DNA of 64,000 bases from Rhodoferax ferrireducens (GTDB taxonomy: Bacteria; Pseudomonadota; Gammaproteobacteria; Burkholderiales; Burkholderiaceae_C), in assembly GCF_003347515.1 (NCBI RefSeq), contig NZ_QEII01000284.1, positions 62,001 through 126,000 of the forward strand. Direction: 5' to 3'. The translations under genes and the position numbers were made by a program. Within the stretch, counting starts at the first letter, position 1. Every line of letters begins with the position of its first letter. Below, piece after piece: positions 17,540 through 25,778 of the stretch. A model generated the notes under the pieces. The model ran no database searches, was not told the DNA's origin, and saw only the letters and a program-made list of their open reading frames with translations.

Positions 17540-17794
17540 GTTGAACACCGCGTCAACCCTTGACAGAAGCTGCCGCCGAATTTCTGGAGGAAACCAGCCG
17601 CACGCGGACGCACGAATTGGACGAGTCCATGTTGCGCTAATTACCGCTCGCGCAGTGTGGATGCGTTGAGGCCATACCGTACGTTGATTGAAGTGAAATT
17701 TTTGGAACAGGCCGGGATTGTGTTTGATACCACGGCCCCGCCAAGTGCACTGCGTGTGGCAGCTTCATAACTTCGCAACAAGTGAAAAAACTCA
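17540..17794 (+). other. Decayed coding remnants, unidentified
   Basis: Two short open stretches without usable starts read as protein: one ending at the TAA 17638-17640 (AEFLEETSRTRTHELDESML) and one at 17642-17770 (ALRPYRTLIEVKFLEQAGIV). Neither is recognised. They may be pieces of the missing toxin partner of the XRE gene at 17795 or further integrase debris. Confidence 0.4.
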
Positions 17795-18106
17795 ATGACA
17801 TACAAGCAACGATTCACCAGCGTTTGGGATGCGCTGGAAGACACCCCGCAACAGGCGGGCAGTACGCGTGCACGTTCTGAATTGATGATGAGCCTGAGCG
17901 AAATCATCCGTGAACGTGGCATGCTCCAGAGCGAGGCTGCTGCCCTGTTTGGAGTAACGCAACCCCGCATTTCGGACCTGACGCGCGGCAAGATAAACCT
18001 GTTTTCTCTCGACACCCTGATTGACATGGCCGCGACTGCCGGCATGAGCCTCACTGCTAGGTATCCAAGCCAAAGACCTTGCGGCATAAGCGCGTCAAGC
18101 GCATGA
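17795..18106 (+). CDS. XRE-family antitoxin-like regulator (orphan)
   Basis: 103 residues. The helix-turn-helix MSLSEIIRERGMLQSEAAALFGVTQ and PRISDLTRGKINLFSLDTLIDM match the XRE group of HigA-type antitoxins (COG5606-like) that pair with phage-related RelE-fold toxins. No intact toxin is next to it. The C-terminal ~15 residues (SQRPCGISASSA) are atypical, so the end may have been altered by a frameshift. It lies between integrase remnants. Confidence 0.8.
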   Translation: MTYKQRFTSVWDALEDTPQQAGSTRARSELMMSLSEIIRERGMLQSEAAALFGVTQPRISDLTRGKINLFSLDTLIDMAATAGMSLTARYPSQRPCGISASSA

Positions 18107-18126
18107 CTGCATCGGAACCGATGGCC

Positions 18127-18188
18127 GCATGAAATAACGCGAAGCCCTGGCGCGGCTATCAGTTCAAAACAGACGGGGCCGGTAGGTG
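18127..18188 (+). repeat. 62-base integrase-derived segment, copy 2
   Basis: Same length and register as 17478-17539; begins GCATGAAATAACGCGAAGCC. Here it is continuous with the recombinase fragment that follows (frame NNAKPWRGYQFKTDGAGR). Confidence 0.7.
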
Positions 18189-18323
18189 CAAGCCGGTTGT
18201 GCAGGTGAATACGAAGGCATGGCGCAACGCCCTGCATTGGGCTGGTATTGAGGGCTTTCGCTGGCATGAGCTGCGGCACACCTTCGCCACATGGCATTGG
18301 GAGGCCGGAATTCCCACGCACTA
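18133..18323 (+). pseudogene. Tyrosine-recombinase (phage integrase) fragment
   Basis: Open frame without start: CKPVVQVNTKAWRNALHWAG, then IEGFRWHELRHTFATWHW and EAGIPTH before TAA at 18321-18323. HELRHTFATWH is the catalytic H-x-x-R box of tyrosine recombinases; the active-site tyrosine region and the whole N-terminus are gone. It indicates a past integration event in this patch. Confidence 0.85.
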
Positions 18324-18497
18324 ACTGCACCCGTGGGTGGCTGGAAAACCTAGTCCACGGTAGAGCGCTGTGCGCACGTCGTGCCTGAAAGTCTGCAATT
18401 CGCGGCCAGTCGGCTAGACTCGTTTATACAGACTTGCGGGGTTTTTCCTGTGATTTATCAAACTAACGGAAGGTCGAAATGGACCGAGAAACATCGA

Positions 18498-19069
18498 ATG
18501 AGTGATCAGTGGAATTCCATCGAAGTGACGAAACTGGTTGCCAGCTTGCTTACACCTTTACTGGTCGCCGGCTTTGGATGGTTCATCAGCAGGCGCTTGA
18601 AGCGCTTGGATCTGTTGCAGTGGTCGAACCAGAAACTCATTGAGAAGCGAATCGCACTTTACGAGTCTATAGCCCCACAACTGAATCGACTCTTTTGCTT
18701 CTATACCTGGGTTGGTCACTGGAAGGACATTTCGCCCGCAGATATCTTGAGAATAAAACGAGAGTCGGACAATGCATGCACATCTACCGGCACCTCTTTG
18801 CCAGTGACGTGTTCGAAAGGTATGAAGAGTTTATGCACGTGCTCTTTGAAACCTATCAGGGCGCAGGGGAAGATGCAAAAATATGCTCGGCGGTACGCGG
18901 GCCGAAAGGGGATCGAACCGTACACTGTTCCTACGAGTGGTCGGATGCTTGGTCGTCAATATTCACCGCGAAATCGGAGGTGGCCTCCATTTCGGAGATT
19001 CAGCGAGCATATTTCGCGGTCATGGAAGCCTTGACCAAGTCGCTGGGCGTTACGGATGCTGATTCTTAA
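18498..19069 (+). pseudogene. Small single-TM protein of unknown function, frameshifted
   Basis: From ATG 18498: MSDQWNSIEVTKLVASLLTP then one membrane segment (LLVAGFGWFISRRL) and WSNQKLIEKRIALYESIAP. The frame changes near 18770-18778 (around GCATGCA) and continues in another frame (MHIYRHLFASDVFERYEEFM, VLFETYQGAGEDAKI, WSDAWSSIFT) to the stop at 19069. A one-base loss would explain it. I recall a bacterial family with this layout but no function. The unbroken frame starting at 18381 is not real after the break. Confidence 0.65.
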
Positions 19070-19077
19070 CTGATCAG

Positions 19078-19176
19078 TCAACGCGGACGCACAAGTGCGT
19101 CCCGCCGCTGTGTCACCACCTGCACTTGGTCGCCGTTTGCTTTCACGCAATCGATCTTGAAGGAATAGTCATCCAT
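19078..19176 (-). CDS. Possible small protein, 32 residues
   Basis: ATG at 19176 reads MDDYSFKIDCVKANGDQVQV and ends RRDALVRPR at TGA. Codon use resembles its neighbours, but there is no known family and the frame overlaps a perfect GGACGCAC/GTGCGTCC hairpin at 19085-19102. Could be a 5' fragment of a lost gene. Confidence 0.25.
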   Translation of the reverse strand: MDDYSFKIDCVKANGDQVQVVTQRRDALVRPR

Positions 19177-19215
19177 GGCCCATGATGAGTCATTGGTTAC
19201 GCGTTAGCCACGTGG

Positions 19216-19248
19216 AAAAGCCCCTAACCATGACAGCAAGGGGCTTTT
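19216..19248 (-). terminator. Terminator downstream of tRNA-Thr
   Basis: AAAAGCCCCT / AGGGGCTTTT with a 13-base loop, only five bases beyond the tRNA 3' end on the minus strand; symmetrical, so it can act in both directions. Confidence 0.75.
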
Positions 19249-19253
19249 GCATT

Positions 19254-19329
19254 TGGTGCCGGAGAGATGAATCGAACACCCGACCTTCTCATTACGAATG
19301 AGCTGCTCTACCGACTGAGCTACACCGGC
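19254..19329 (-). tRNA. tRNA-Thr(CGT)
   Basis: 76 bases including encoded CCA. Acceptor GCCGGTG pairs with the 3' CTCCGGC-type strand allowing one mismatch; D-loop AGCTCAGTCGGTAGAGC; anticodon stem/loop CTCATTCGTAATGAG with anticodon CGT; T-loop GGTTCGA-like (TGTTCGATTC). It lies between the accessory patch and fbp. Confidence 0.95.
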
Positions 19330-19354
19330 TAAGCGTCGAATTATAGCCGGCTCT

Positions 19355-20362
19355 TTAGGCCGCTTCGCCGTGGTAGCGAGTGGCGCGGTCCACTTCGTTT
19401 TTGGAGCCCAGCATCACGCTCACGCGCTCGTGCAGTTTGGTCGGCTCGATGTCCAGAATGCGTTGCTTGCCGTTGGTGGCGGCGCCGCCGGCTTGCTCGA
19501 TGAGCCAGCTCATGGGGTTGGCTTCGTACATCAGGCGCAGCTTGCCGGGCTTCTCGGGCTCGCGTTTGTCCCAGGGGTACAGGAAGACGCCGCCGCGCGT
19601 GAGGATGCGGTGCACGTCGGCCACCATGCTGGCCACCCAGCGCATGTTGAAGTCCTTGCCGCGCGGGCCGGCTTTGCCTTCCAGGCATTCGTCGATGTAG
19701 CGCTTCACCGGGGCGTCCCAGTGGCGCATATTGCTCATGTTGATGGCAAATTCCTGGGTGTCTTCAGGAATCATCACGTTTTCTTCAGTCAGGATGAAGG
19801 AGCCCTGCTCGCGGTCGAGCGTGAACATGGCCACGCCGTCGCCCACGGTCAGCACGAGTGTGGTTTGTGGCCCGTACACGCAGTAACCGGCGGCCACTTG
19901 CTTGGCGCCAGATTGCAAGAAGTCCTGCTCGGAAACACCGGCGCCTTCAGGCTTGAGCAGCACGCTGAAGATGGTGCCGATGCTGACATTGACTTCGATG
20001 TTGCTGGAGCCATCCAGGGGATCAAACAGCAGCAGGTATTCGCCCTGCGGGTAGCGATTCGGCACCACGTAGATACCCTCCATTTCCTCGCTGGCCATGG
20101 CCGCCAGGTGACCGCCCCATTCGTTGGCCTCGATCAGCACTTCGTTGGCGATGATGTCGAGCTTTTTCTGCATCTCGCCCTGGATGTTTTCACTGTGTGC
20201 GCTGCCCATCACCTCGCCCAAGGCCCCCTTGTTGACGGCCTGGCTGATGCTCTTGCAGGCGCGGGCCACGACTTCCAGCAGCAGGCGCAACTGCGACGGA
20301 ATATGGCCGTCCATGCGCTGCTGTTCCACCAGGTAGCGGGTGAGAGAAATTTTCTGAGTCAT
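19355..20362 (-). CDS. fbp: Fructose-1,6-bisphosphatase class 1
   Basis: 335 residues from ATG 20362 (a TTG directly before it is in frame but AGGAAAAC spacing favours the ATG). Removes the 1-phosphate of fructose-1,6-bisphosphate in gluconeogenesis and, in autotrophs, the Calvin cycle. Metal/active-site sequence [20 protein letters not shown] is intact, with [16 protein letters not shown] and [13 protein letters not shown] for substrate binding. pepN ends 85 bases upstream on the same strand. Confidence 0.97.
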   Translation of the reverse strand: MTQKISLTRYLVEQQRMDGHIPSQLRLLLEVVARACKSISQAVNKGALGEVMGSAHSENIQGEMQKKLDIIANEVLIEANEWGGHLAAMASEEMEGIYVVPNRYPQGEYLLLFDPLDGSSNIEVNVSIGTIFSVLLKPEGAGVSEQDFLQSGAKQVAAGYCVYGPQTTLVLTVGDGVAMFTLDREQGSFILTEENVMIPEDTQEFAINMSNMRHWDAPVKRYIDECLEGKAGPRGKDFNMRWVASMVADVHRILTRGGVFLYPWDKREPEKPGKLRLMYEANPMSWLIEQAGGAATNGKQRILDIEPTKLHERVSVMLGSKNEVDRATRYHGEAA

Positions 20363-20418
20363 CAATGTTTTCCTTTGCTGTTTGCTCTGAATGGGGTCGC
20401 TTGGCGGCGGTGACGGTA

Positions 20419-20432
20419 GGGCTTCGACAGGC
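20419..20432 (+). repeat. Half-copy of a TTCGACAGGC-type repeat
   Basis: GGGCTTCGACAGGC in the pepN-fbp gap matches the right arm of the inverted repeat at 44179-44230. Only one arm is present. Confidence 0.45.
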
Positions 20433-20446
20433 GCAGTCCTAATGGC

Positions 20447-23182
20447 TCAGTCGGCCAGCGCGCGGCTGATCACCTCACGCACGTCATTGCTCAGGTCGCT
20501 TCTGCCCGCAACGCGCCCGATGGCGTCGCGTGCGGCGCTGCGGTAGGGTTCGGCCAGTTTTTTCCAGCGGTCCAGGGCGCGTGCCAGTCGCGCGGCCACT
20601 TGCGGGTTGATGCTGTCGAGCTCGATCACGCGTTCGCTCCAGAACTGGTAGCCCGCGCCATCGGTGCGGTGGAAGGCGCCGGGGTTGGCGTTGCAGTAGC
20701 TGAAGATGACGCTGCGCGCCCGGTTCGGGTTGCGCAACTGGAAGTCGGGGTGGGCCATCAACTGGCGCACGGCCGGCAGCACCTGGCCGCCGCGGTCGCA
20801 AGCGCCGGCCTGCATGGCAAACCATTTGTCGAGCACCAGTTCTTCATTCTTGAACTGGCTGTGAAAGCGTGCCAGTGCCGGGGTGGCGAGCGCGTGGCCG
20901 CCGCTCAGCAAGGCCGACAGCGCGTTGGCGCGGTCGGTCATGTTGCCAGCGTCCTTGAAGCGCTGGTAGGTCTTGCCCGGCCACACGCTGTCGGCGTTGT
21001 CACGCGCCGCCAGGCACAGCTGACTCAGCGCCATGCCGGCCAGGGCACGGCGGCCGGCGGACAGGGCATCGGGCCGGTAGGCGCCGTTGTCTTTGTGCGC
21101 CTCAAACGCCCACTGCCAGTCCTCGGCCAGGGCCGTGGCCAGCTGGGCGCGCATGGCTTCGCGCACGGCGTGGATGCGCTGCGGGTCCACCACGTCGAGC
21201 TGCTCGGCGATGTAGGTCTCGGAGGGCAGGGTGAGCACCAGTTCCTTGAAAGCTGCATCCAGGGTCGGATGACGCAGCACGCTGCGCATGGCTTCGATAT
21301 AGGCATCATTTAAGCCTGTAGCCCCCGTGGTATCTGCGGAGGCAGCTATTGAATGAATAGCGCTGCGCAGCGCCAGCCGTTGCCCGGCTTCCCAGCGGTT
21401 GAACGGGTCCGGGTCGTTGGCCAGCAGGGTCAGAAGTTGGGTGTCGCTGTAGTCAAAGTCCAGCAGCACCGGCGCGGTGAAGCCGCGCAGGATGGAGGGC
21501 ACGGGTTCTTCGTCGATGTTGACGAAGGTGATGGATTCGCTGGCCTGCGTCATCACAAACAGGTGGCTGTCGCCGGACGGGGCCGCGCTGTCTTGCACCT
21601 GCATGAGCAGGGCGGCACCGCTGGCGCTCACCAGACCCAGGTTCACCGGAATCACAAAGGGTTCCTTGTCGGACTGGCCGGGCGTGGCGGCGCAGCTTTG
21701 GCTGAAGTTCAGTGTGTAGCTGCGTGCCGCCGCGTCGTAGTGACCCGTGGCCTGCAGGCGCGGCGTGCCGGCCTGGCTGTACCAGCGCTTGAATTGCGGT
21801 AGCAGGCGCGCCAGCGCCGAGTCCGGGTTGGCGTCGGCAATGGCTTGCGCGAAATCGTCGCAGGTCACGGCCTGGCCATCGTGGCGTGCAAAGTACAAAG
21901 TCATGCCCTTGGCAAAGCCTTCCCGACCCATGGGGTCGTTTGAACTGGCCACCAGGGTCTGCATCATGCGCACGACTTCGGCGCCTTTTTCGTAGATGGT
22001 GACCGTATAGAAGTTGTTGATCTCGATGTAGCTGTCGGGCCGCACCGGGTGCGCCATCGGGCCGGCATCTTCGGGGAACTGGGCGGTGCGCAGCACGCGC
22101 ACGTCTTCGATGCGCTTGACGGCGCGGGCGGAGGCGTCAGCGCACAAGTCCATGCTGAATTCCTGGTCACGGAAGACCGTCAGGCCTTCTTTCAGGGAGA
22201 GCTGAAACCAGTCGCGGCAGGTGATGCGGTTGCCGGTCCAGTTGTGAAAATACTCGTGGCCGACCACGCTTTCGATATTGGAATAGTCCGCATCGGTAGC
22301 CGTGGCCTGATTCGCCAGCACGTATTTGGTGTTGAAGATGTTGAGGCCCTTGTTCTCCATGGCGCCCATGTTGAAGTCGCTGGTCGCCACAATCATGAAG
22401 CGCTCCAGATCGAGGGGCAGGCCGAAGCGGGCTTCGTCCCACACCACCGAGGCCATCAGCGAGTTCATGGCGTGTTCGGTTTTGTCCATGTCGCCGGGGC
22501 GCACATAGACCTGTAGCAAATGGTCTTTGCCGCCGCGCGAAGTGATGCGCTGCTCGCGGCACACCAGCTGCCCGGCCACCAGCGCGAAAAGGTAGGACGG
22601 CTTCTTGTGCGGGTCTACCCAGGTCGCAAAATGGCGGCCTTCGTTGCCGACACCGGCCAGCGCGCCTGAGGCGACCAGGTTGCCGTTGCTCAGCAGCACC
22701 GGGTACTTGCGTTTGTCGGCGCGCAGCGTCACGGTGTAGCTGGCCATTACATCGGGGCGGTCCAGGAAGTAGGTGATACGGCGAAAGCCCTCGGCCTCGC
22801 ATTGCGTAAAGAAGGAATCGTTGCTGACGTACAAACCGGTCAAACTCGTGTTCTTGACCGGGGCGCAGGTGGTGAAAATTTCCAGCTCGAACGTGCCGTC
22901 CGCCGGCAGGTTGTCCAGCACCAGTTGCTTGCCCTCCATCTTGAAGGATGCGCCCTGGCCATTGACCAGCACGCGCGCCAGGTTGAGCTCTTCGCCGTCG
23001 AGCTTGAGGCACTGCGCGGCCACGTCCGGGTTGCGGCGCAGTGTCATCTTGTTGAGCACGCGGGTCTTAAGCGGGTCCAGATCGAAGGTCAGGTTGACGG
23101 TGTCAATCCAGTACGCAGGCGCGGCGTAGTCGGCGCGGCGGATTACCGTGGTGGGGCCTTCGGCATCACGAAGTTGCAACAT
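20447..23182 (-). CDS. pepN: Aminopeptidase N (M1 family)
   Basis: 911 residues, slightly longer than E. coli PepN. Exopeptidase motif GAMEN at 273-277, zinc motif HEYFH at 309-313 with the third ligand Glu332 in LKEGLTVFRD. Broad N-terminal amino-acid removal in the cytosol. In the C-terminal helical domain a dispersed repeat (21311-21363) lies in frame and encodes a short insert reading AIHSIAASADTTGATGLND. The start overlaps the 3' end of the HAD gene by 17 bases, so prfB-HAD-pepN form one transcription unit. Confidence 0.96.
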   Translation of the reverse strand: MLQLRDAEGPTTVIRRADYAAPAYWIDTVNLTFDLDPLKTRVLNKMTLRRNPDVAAQCLKLDGEELNLARVLVNGQGASFKMEGKQLVLDNLPADGTFELEIFTTCAPVKNTSLTGLYVSNDSFFTQCEAEGFRRITYFLDRPDVMASYTVTLRADKRKYPVLLSNGNLVASGALAGVGNEGRHFATWVDPHKKPSYLFALVAGQLVCREQRITSRGGKDHLLQVYVRPGDMDKTEHAMNSLMASVVWDEARFGLPLDLERFMIVATSDFNMGAMENKGLNIFNTKYVLANQATATDADYSNIESVVGHEYFHNWTGNRITCRDWFQLSLKEGLTVFRDQEFSMDLCADASARAVKRIEDVRVLRTAQFPEDAGPMAHPVRPDSYIEINNFYTVTIYEKGAEVVRMMQTLVASSNDPMGREGFAKGMTLYFARHDGQAVTCDDFAQAIADANPDSALARLLPQFKRWYSQAGTPRLQATGHYDAAARSYTLNFSQSCAATPGQSDKEPFVIPVNLGLVSASGAALLMQVQDSAAPSGDSHLFVMTQASESITFVNIDEEPVPSILRGFTAPVLLDFDYSDTQLLTLLANDPDPFNRWEAGQRLALRSAIHSIAASADTTGATGLNDAYIEAMRSVLRHPTLDAAFKELVLTLPSETYIAEQLDVVDPQRIHAVREAMRAQLATALAEDWQWAFEAHKDNGAYRPDALSAGRRALAGMALSQLCLAARDNADSVWPGKTYQRFKDAGNMTDRANALSALLSGGHALATPALARFHSQFKNEELVLDKWFAMQAGACDRGGQVLPAVRQLMAHPDFQLRNPNRARSVIFSYCNANPGAFHRTDGAGYQFWSERVIELDSINPQVAARLARALDRWKKLAEPYRSAARDAIGRVAGRSDLSNDVREVISRALAD
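21311..21363 (+). repeat. Dispersed repeat, copy d, inside pepN
   Basis: GCCTGTAGCCCCCGT, TGCGGAGGCAGCTATT and the terminal hairpin GCTATT (21345-21350) / AATAGC (21356-21361). Antisense to pepN and in frame, with no stop introduced. Confidence 0.85.
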
Positions 23183-23840
23183 GCAGGTTCTCCAGAAATT
23201 TTGAGTTTATTAGTTCGTTGTAGTCGCGTACGCTGGCGACGACGTGAGGGCCGGCGAGCTGCGCCGGAGTGTGCGTGGTGCACACGGCCACCGCGCGCAT
23301 GCCTGCACGGCGCGCCGCCTCAATGCCAAAAGGTGCATCTTCAAAAACAATACAGGCCTCAGCCCTCGTATTCATTCGCTTGGCTGCTTCCAGAAAAATA
23401 GCGGGCTCGGGCTTGCCGGGCAAGCCTTCGTCGCCACCGACCACGGTGTGGGGCGCGGTTTGCATTTGCAGATGCGAGAAGGCGAACGCAATATTGTGTT
23501 TGTCGCCCGCTGTGCCCACTCCCACCTTCAAGCCGCGTCCGAGTGCCTGCTGCGAGAACACTTTGAAGCCGGCAACTTCGGCGAAGACGGGCGCAAACAT
23601 GGCCCGGTACAGCGTCTCTTTTTGATGAATCAAGTCCCAGGCCTCGGCCTCGGCGATGTCGCGCTGAAACAGCTCGCGCATGCACTCGGCCCCGGTGCGC
23701 CCGGTGGTGCGGCGCATCAGGTCATCCAGATCAATCGTCAGACCATGTTGCTGCGCGAACGTGAGCCAGCTTTGGGCGTGGTAGGGCATCGAGTCGATCA
23801 TGGTGCCGTCCATGTCGAAAATCAGGGCCTGGACTTCCAT
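23166..23840 (-). CDS. HAD-superfamily phosphatase, beta-phosphoglucomutase-like
   Basis: About 224 residues from ATG 23840, which shares bases with the prfB stop. HAD motif I FDMDGTMIDSM (nucleophile and acid/base aspartates), motif II/III region GVGTAGDKHN..LPGKPEPAIFLEA with the conserved lysine, and motif IV IVFEDAPFGIEAARRAGM. The cap domain is of the beta-PGM/phosphatase kind. Substrate not determined; hexose or similar sugar phosphates are likely. Confidence 0.88.
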   Translation of the reverse strand: MEVQALIFDMDGTMIDSMPYHAQSWLTFAQQHGLTIDLDDLMRRTTGRTGAECMRELFQRDIAEAEAWDLIHQKETLYRAMFAPVFAEVAGFKVFSQQALGRGLKVGVGTAGDKHNIAFAFSHLQMQTAPHTVVGGDEGLPGKPEPAIFLEAAKRMNTRAEACIVFEDAPFGIEAARRAGMRAVAVCTTHTPAQLAGPHVVASVRDYNELINSKFLENLHVATS

Positions 23841-24944
23841 CACACGCCCTGCTTTAGCGATGCTTCAATGAACTGGTCCAGATCGCCGTCCAGCACCTTC
23901 TGGGTGGCCGAGGTTTCGTAGTTGGTGCGCAAGTCCTTGATGCGGCTGTTGTCCAGCACGTAGGAGCGGATCTGGTGCCCCCAGCCGACGTCGGTCTTGG
24001 AGTCTTCCAGCTTTTGCTGCTCTTCCTGCTGCTTGCGCATCTCGAAGTCGTACAGGCGTGAACGCAGGCGCTTCCAGGCCACATCGCGGTTGCCGTGCTG
24101 GCTGCGCCCGTCCTGGCACTGCACCACGATGCCGGTCGGCAAGTGGGTCAAACGCACGGCCGAGTCGGTTTTGTTGATGTGCTGACCGCCCGCGCCGCTG
24201 GCACGGAAGGTGTCGGTGCGCACGTCGCTGGGGTTGATGTCGATAACGATGGAATCATCCACTTCGGGGTAGACAAACACCGAAGCAAACGAGGTGTGGC
24301 GCCCGCCCGACGAGTCAAACGGCGACTTGCGTACCAGCCGGTGCACACCGGTCTCAGTCCGCAGCAGGCCGAAGGCGTATTCGCCTTCCACCTTGATGGT
24401 GGCGCCCTTGATGCCGGCGGTGTCGCCGGCGGTTTCGTCTTCAATCGTGACGGCAAAGCCCTTGCGCTCGGCATAGCGCACGTACTGGCGCAACAGCATG
24501 CTGGCCCAGTCGCAGGCTTCGGTGCCCCCAGCGCCGGCCTGAATGTCGACAAAGGCATTCATCGGGTCGGCCGGGTTGTTGAACATGCGGCGGAACTCCA
24601 GGCCCTGGATGATTTCGCTCAGCTTGGCAGTCTCGGCTTCGATGGTCATGAGACCGTCTTCGTCGCCTTCTTCCTTGCTCATCTCGAACAACTCGGTGTT
24701 GTCGGCCAGCTCCGTGGTCAGGTTGTCGAGCGTGAGCACGACGCCGTCCAGCGCTTTTTTCTCGCGGCCCAGTTCCTGGGCGCGTTTGGGGTCATTCCAG
24801 ACCGTGGGATCTTCGAGAGAGGCGTTGACGGTTCTCAGGCGTTCAGCTTTGGCAGGGTAGTCAAAGATACCCCCGTAAATCGAGCGTGCGGGCGCTCAGA
24901 TCGGAGAGGAGGGTGCCGATGAGGTTGATGCGTTCTGCTTCCAT
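23840..24944 (-). CDS. prfB: Peptide chain release factor 2, with programmed +1 frameshift
   Basis: Starts at ATG 24944 ([20 protein letters not shown]). After 27 codons the frame meets TGA at 24861-24863 inside AGGGGGTATCTTTGAC, the classic RF2 site: an internal Shine-Dalgarno, CTT slippery codon and TGA-C. Shifting +1 gives a 367-residue protein. The GGQ loop ([16 protein letters not shown]) and the codon-recognition region are present. RF2 reads TGA and TAA, so its own level controls readthrough. Downstream HAD and pepN genes are co-transcribed. Confidence 0.97.
24861..24876 (-). promoter_or_regulatory. RF2 programmed frameshift site
   Basis: Minus-strand AGGGGGTATCTTTGAC: SD-like G-run, three-base spacing, CTT then TGA C. 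Conserved autoregulatory element of prfB. Confidence 0.95.
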
Positions 24945-25146
24945 GAGAAATTCCTTGTGTGTGGTGGCCGATTGGCTAGTCCGCCATTTTCTCATGCCTG
25001 CCCCGCTAACCCAGCCAGCGGCCGCTTTTGTTGGGCTTTGGCGCTCTTATCCCCCATTTGGGAGATGGACGCTGGCCGCATTACTCATCAAAATTTGTTG
25101 CGAAGCGCCTGTCACACGCTTATTTTTGCAAATAAGGGAGAGAAAC

Positions 25147-25196
25147 ATGAATATCGGAAATCTGAAGGTCTCGACGCGGTTAACCGCAGGACTCAT
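25147..25196 (+). pseudogene. 5' fragment of a methyl-accepting chemotaxis protein gene
   Basis: ATG 25147 with AGGGAGAG upstream encodes MNIGNLKVSTRLTAG, the very typical start of betaproteobacterial chemoreceptors, then the match stops and unrelated sequence follows (LMPQTIYPLL...). Only the ribosome-binding site and ~15 codons survive, so the rest of the receptor gene was deleted. Confidence 0.7.
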
Positions 25197-25420
25197 GCCC
25201 CAAACCATCTATCCGTTGTTGGCATTGAGCGCGGTCATGCTTTGTGAAGCTGTGAGACACGGTTGGTGGCGTTGCGAGCGGTAACGAGTTTCAGGATGAC
25301 CGCGTACTGCCGGGTCTTGCTGGTTAGCCACCAGGGCTGCGACTGGTCACCAGATCATAATCTTTGGCACCCATGGCCTTGAGCCGCTCAAACGTCGCCT
25401 CGATCGCTGAAAGGATCACA
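25197..25420. other. Gap with a possible reverse-strand gene remnant
   Basis: On the minus strand 25410-25324 reads AIEATFERLKAMGAKDYDLV then a stop, which looks like the tail of a lost gene; family not recognised. Nothing else is supported here. Confidence 0.35.
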
Positions 25421-25729
25421 ATGACCGCACTTGCACTCATCATCAAGCACAAGACGCAGCCTGGCAAACGCGAGGAAGTTCAAAGAATTTGGGAGAAGCA
25501 CATGGCACCAGCCATTGCGTCCAACCCAGGCCATACCGCGTACTTCTACTGCTTTGACAATACCGACCCGGATTCAATTTGCGCATTCCAGCAGTATTCG
25601 AGCGTTGAAGCGTCCCAAGACTTCCTGAAAACGAGCAGCTACGCCGCGTATCTGAAAGACGTAGAGCCATTGCTGGCAGGTCCTCCTCAAATCACAACCC
25701 TGACGCCTATGTGGTCCAAAGTGGCCTAG
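25421..25729 (+). CDS. ABM-domain putative quinol monooxygenase (YgiN-like)
   Basis: 102 residues from ATG 25421 with AAAGGA upstream; the longer frame from 25364 is not homologous. A single dimeric alpha+beta barrel: MTALALIIKHKTQPGKREEV, HMAPAIASNPGHTAYFYCFD, FLKTSSYAAYLKDVEPLL. Family members oxidise quinols or small aromatic compounds without cofactors. Stands alone next to a decayed region. Confidence 0.85.
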   Translation: MTALALIIKHKTQPGKREEVQRIWEKHMAPAIASNPGHTAYFYCFDNTDPDSICAFQQYSSVEASQDFLKTSSYAAYLKDVEPLLAGPPQITTLTPMWSKVA

Positions 25730-25778
25730 CGTGTCGTTCGCCTCAGGGCTTGGCAAGACCGGCGCAGAACGGCTTTAC

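Noticed and set aside
19370..20413. 347-residue plus-strand frame opposite fbp
   Set aside because: Antisense shadow of fbp.
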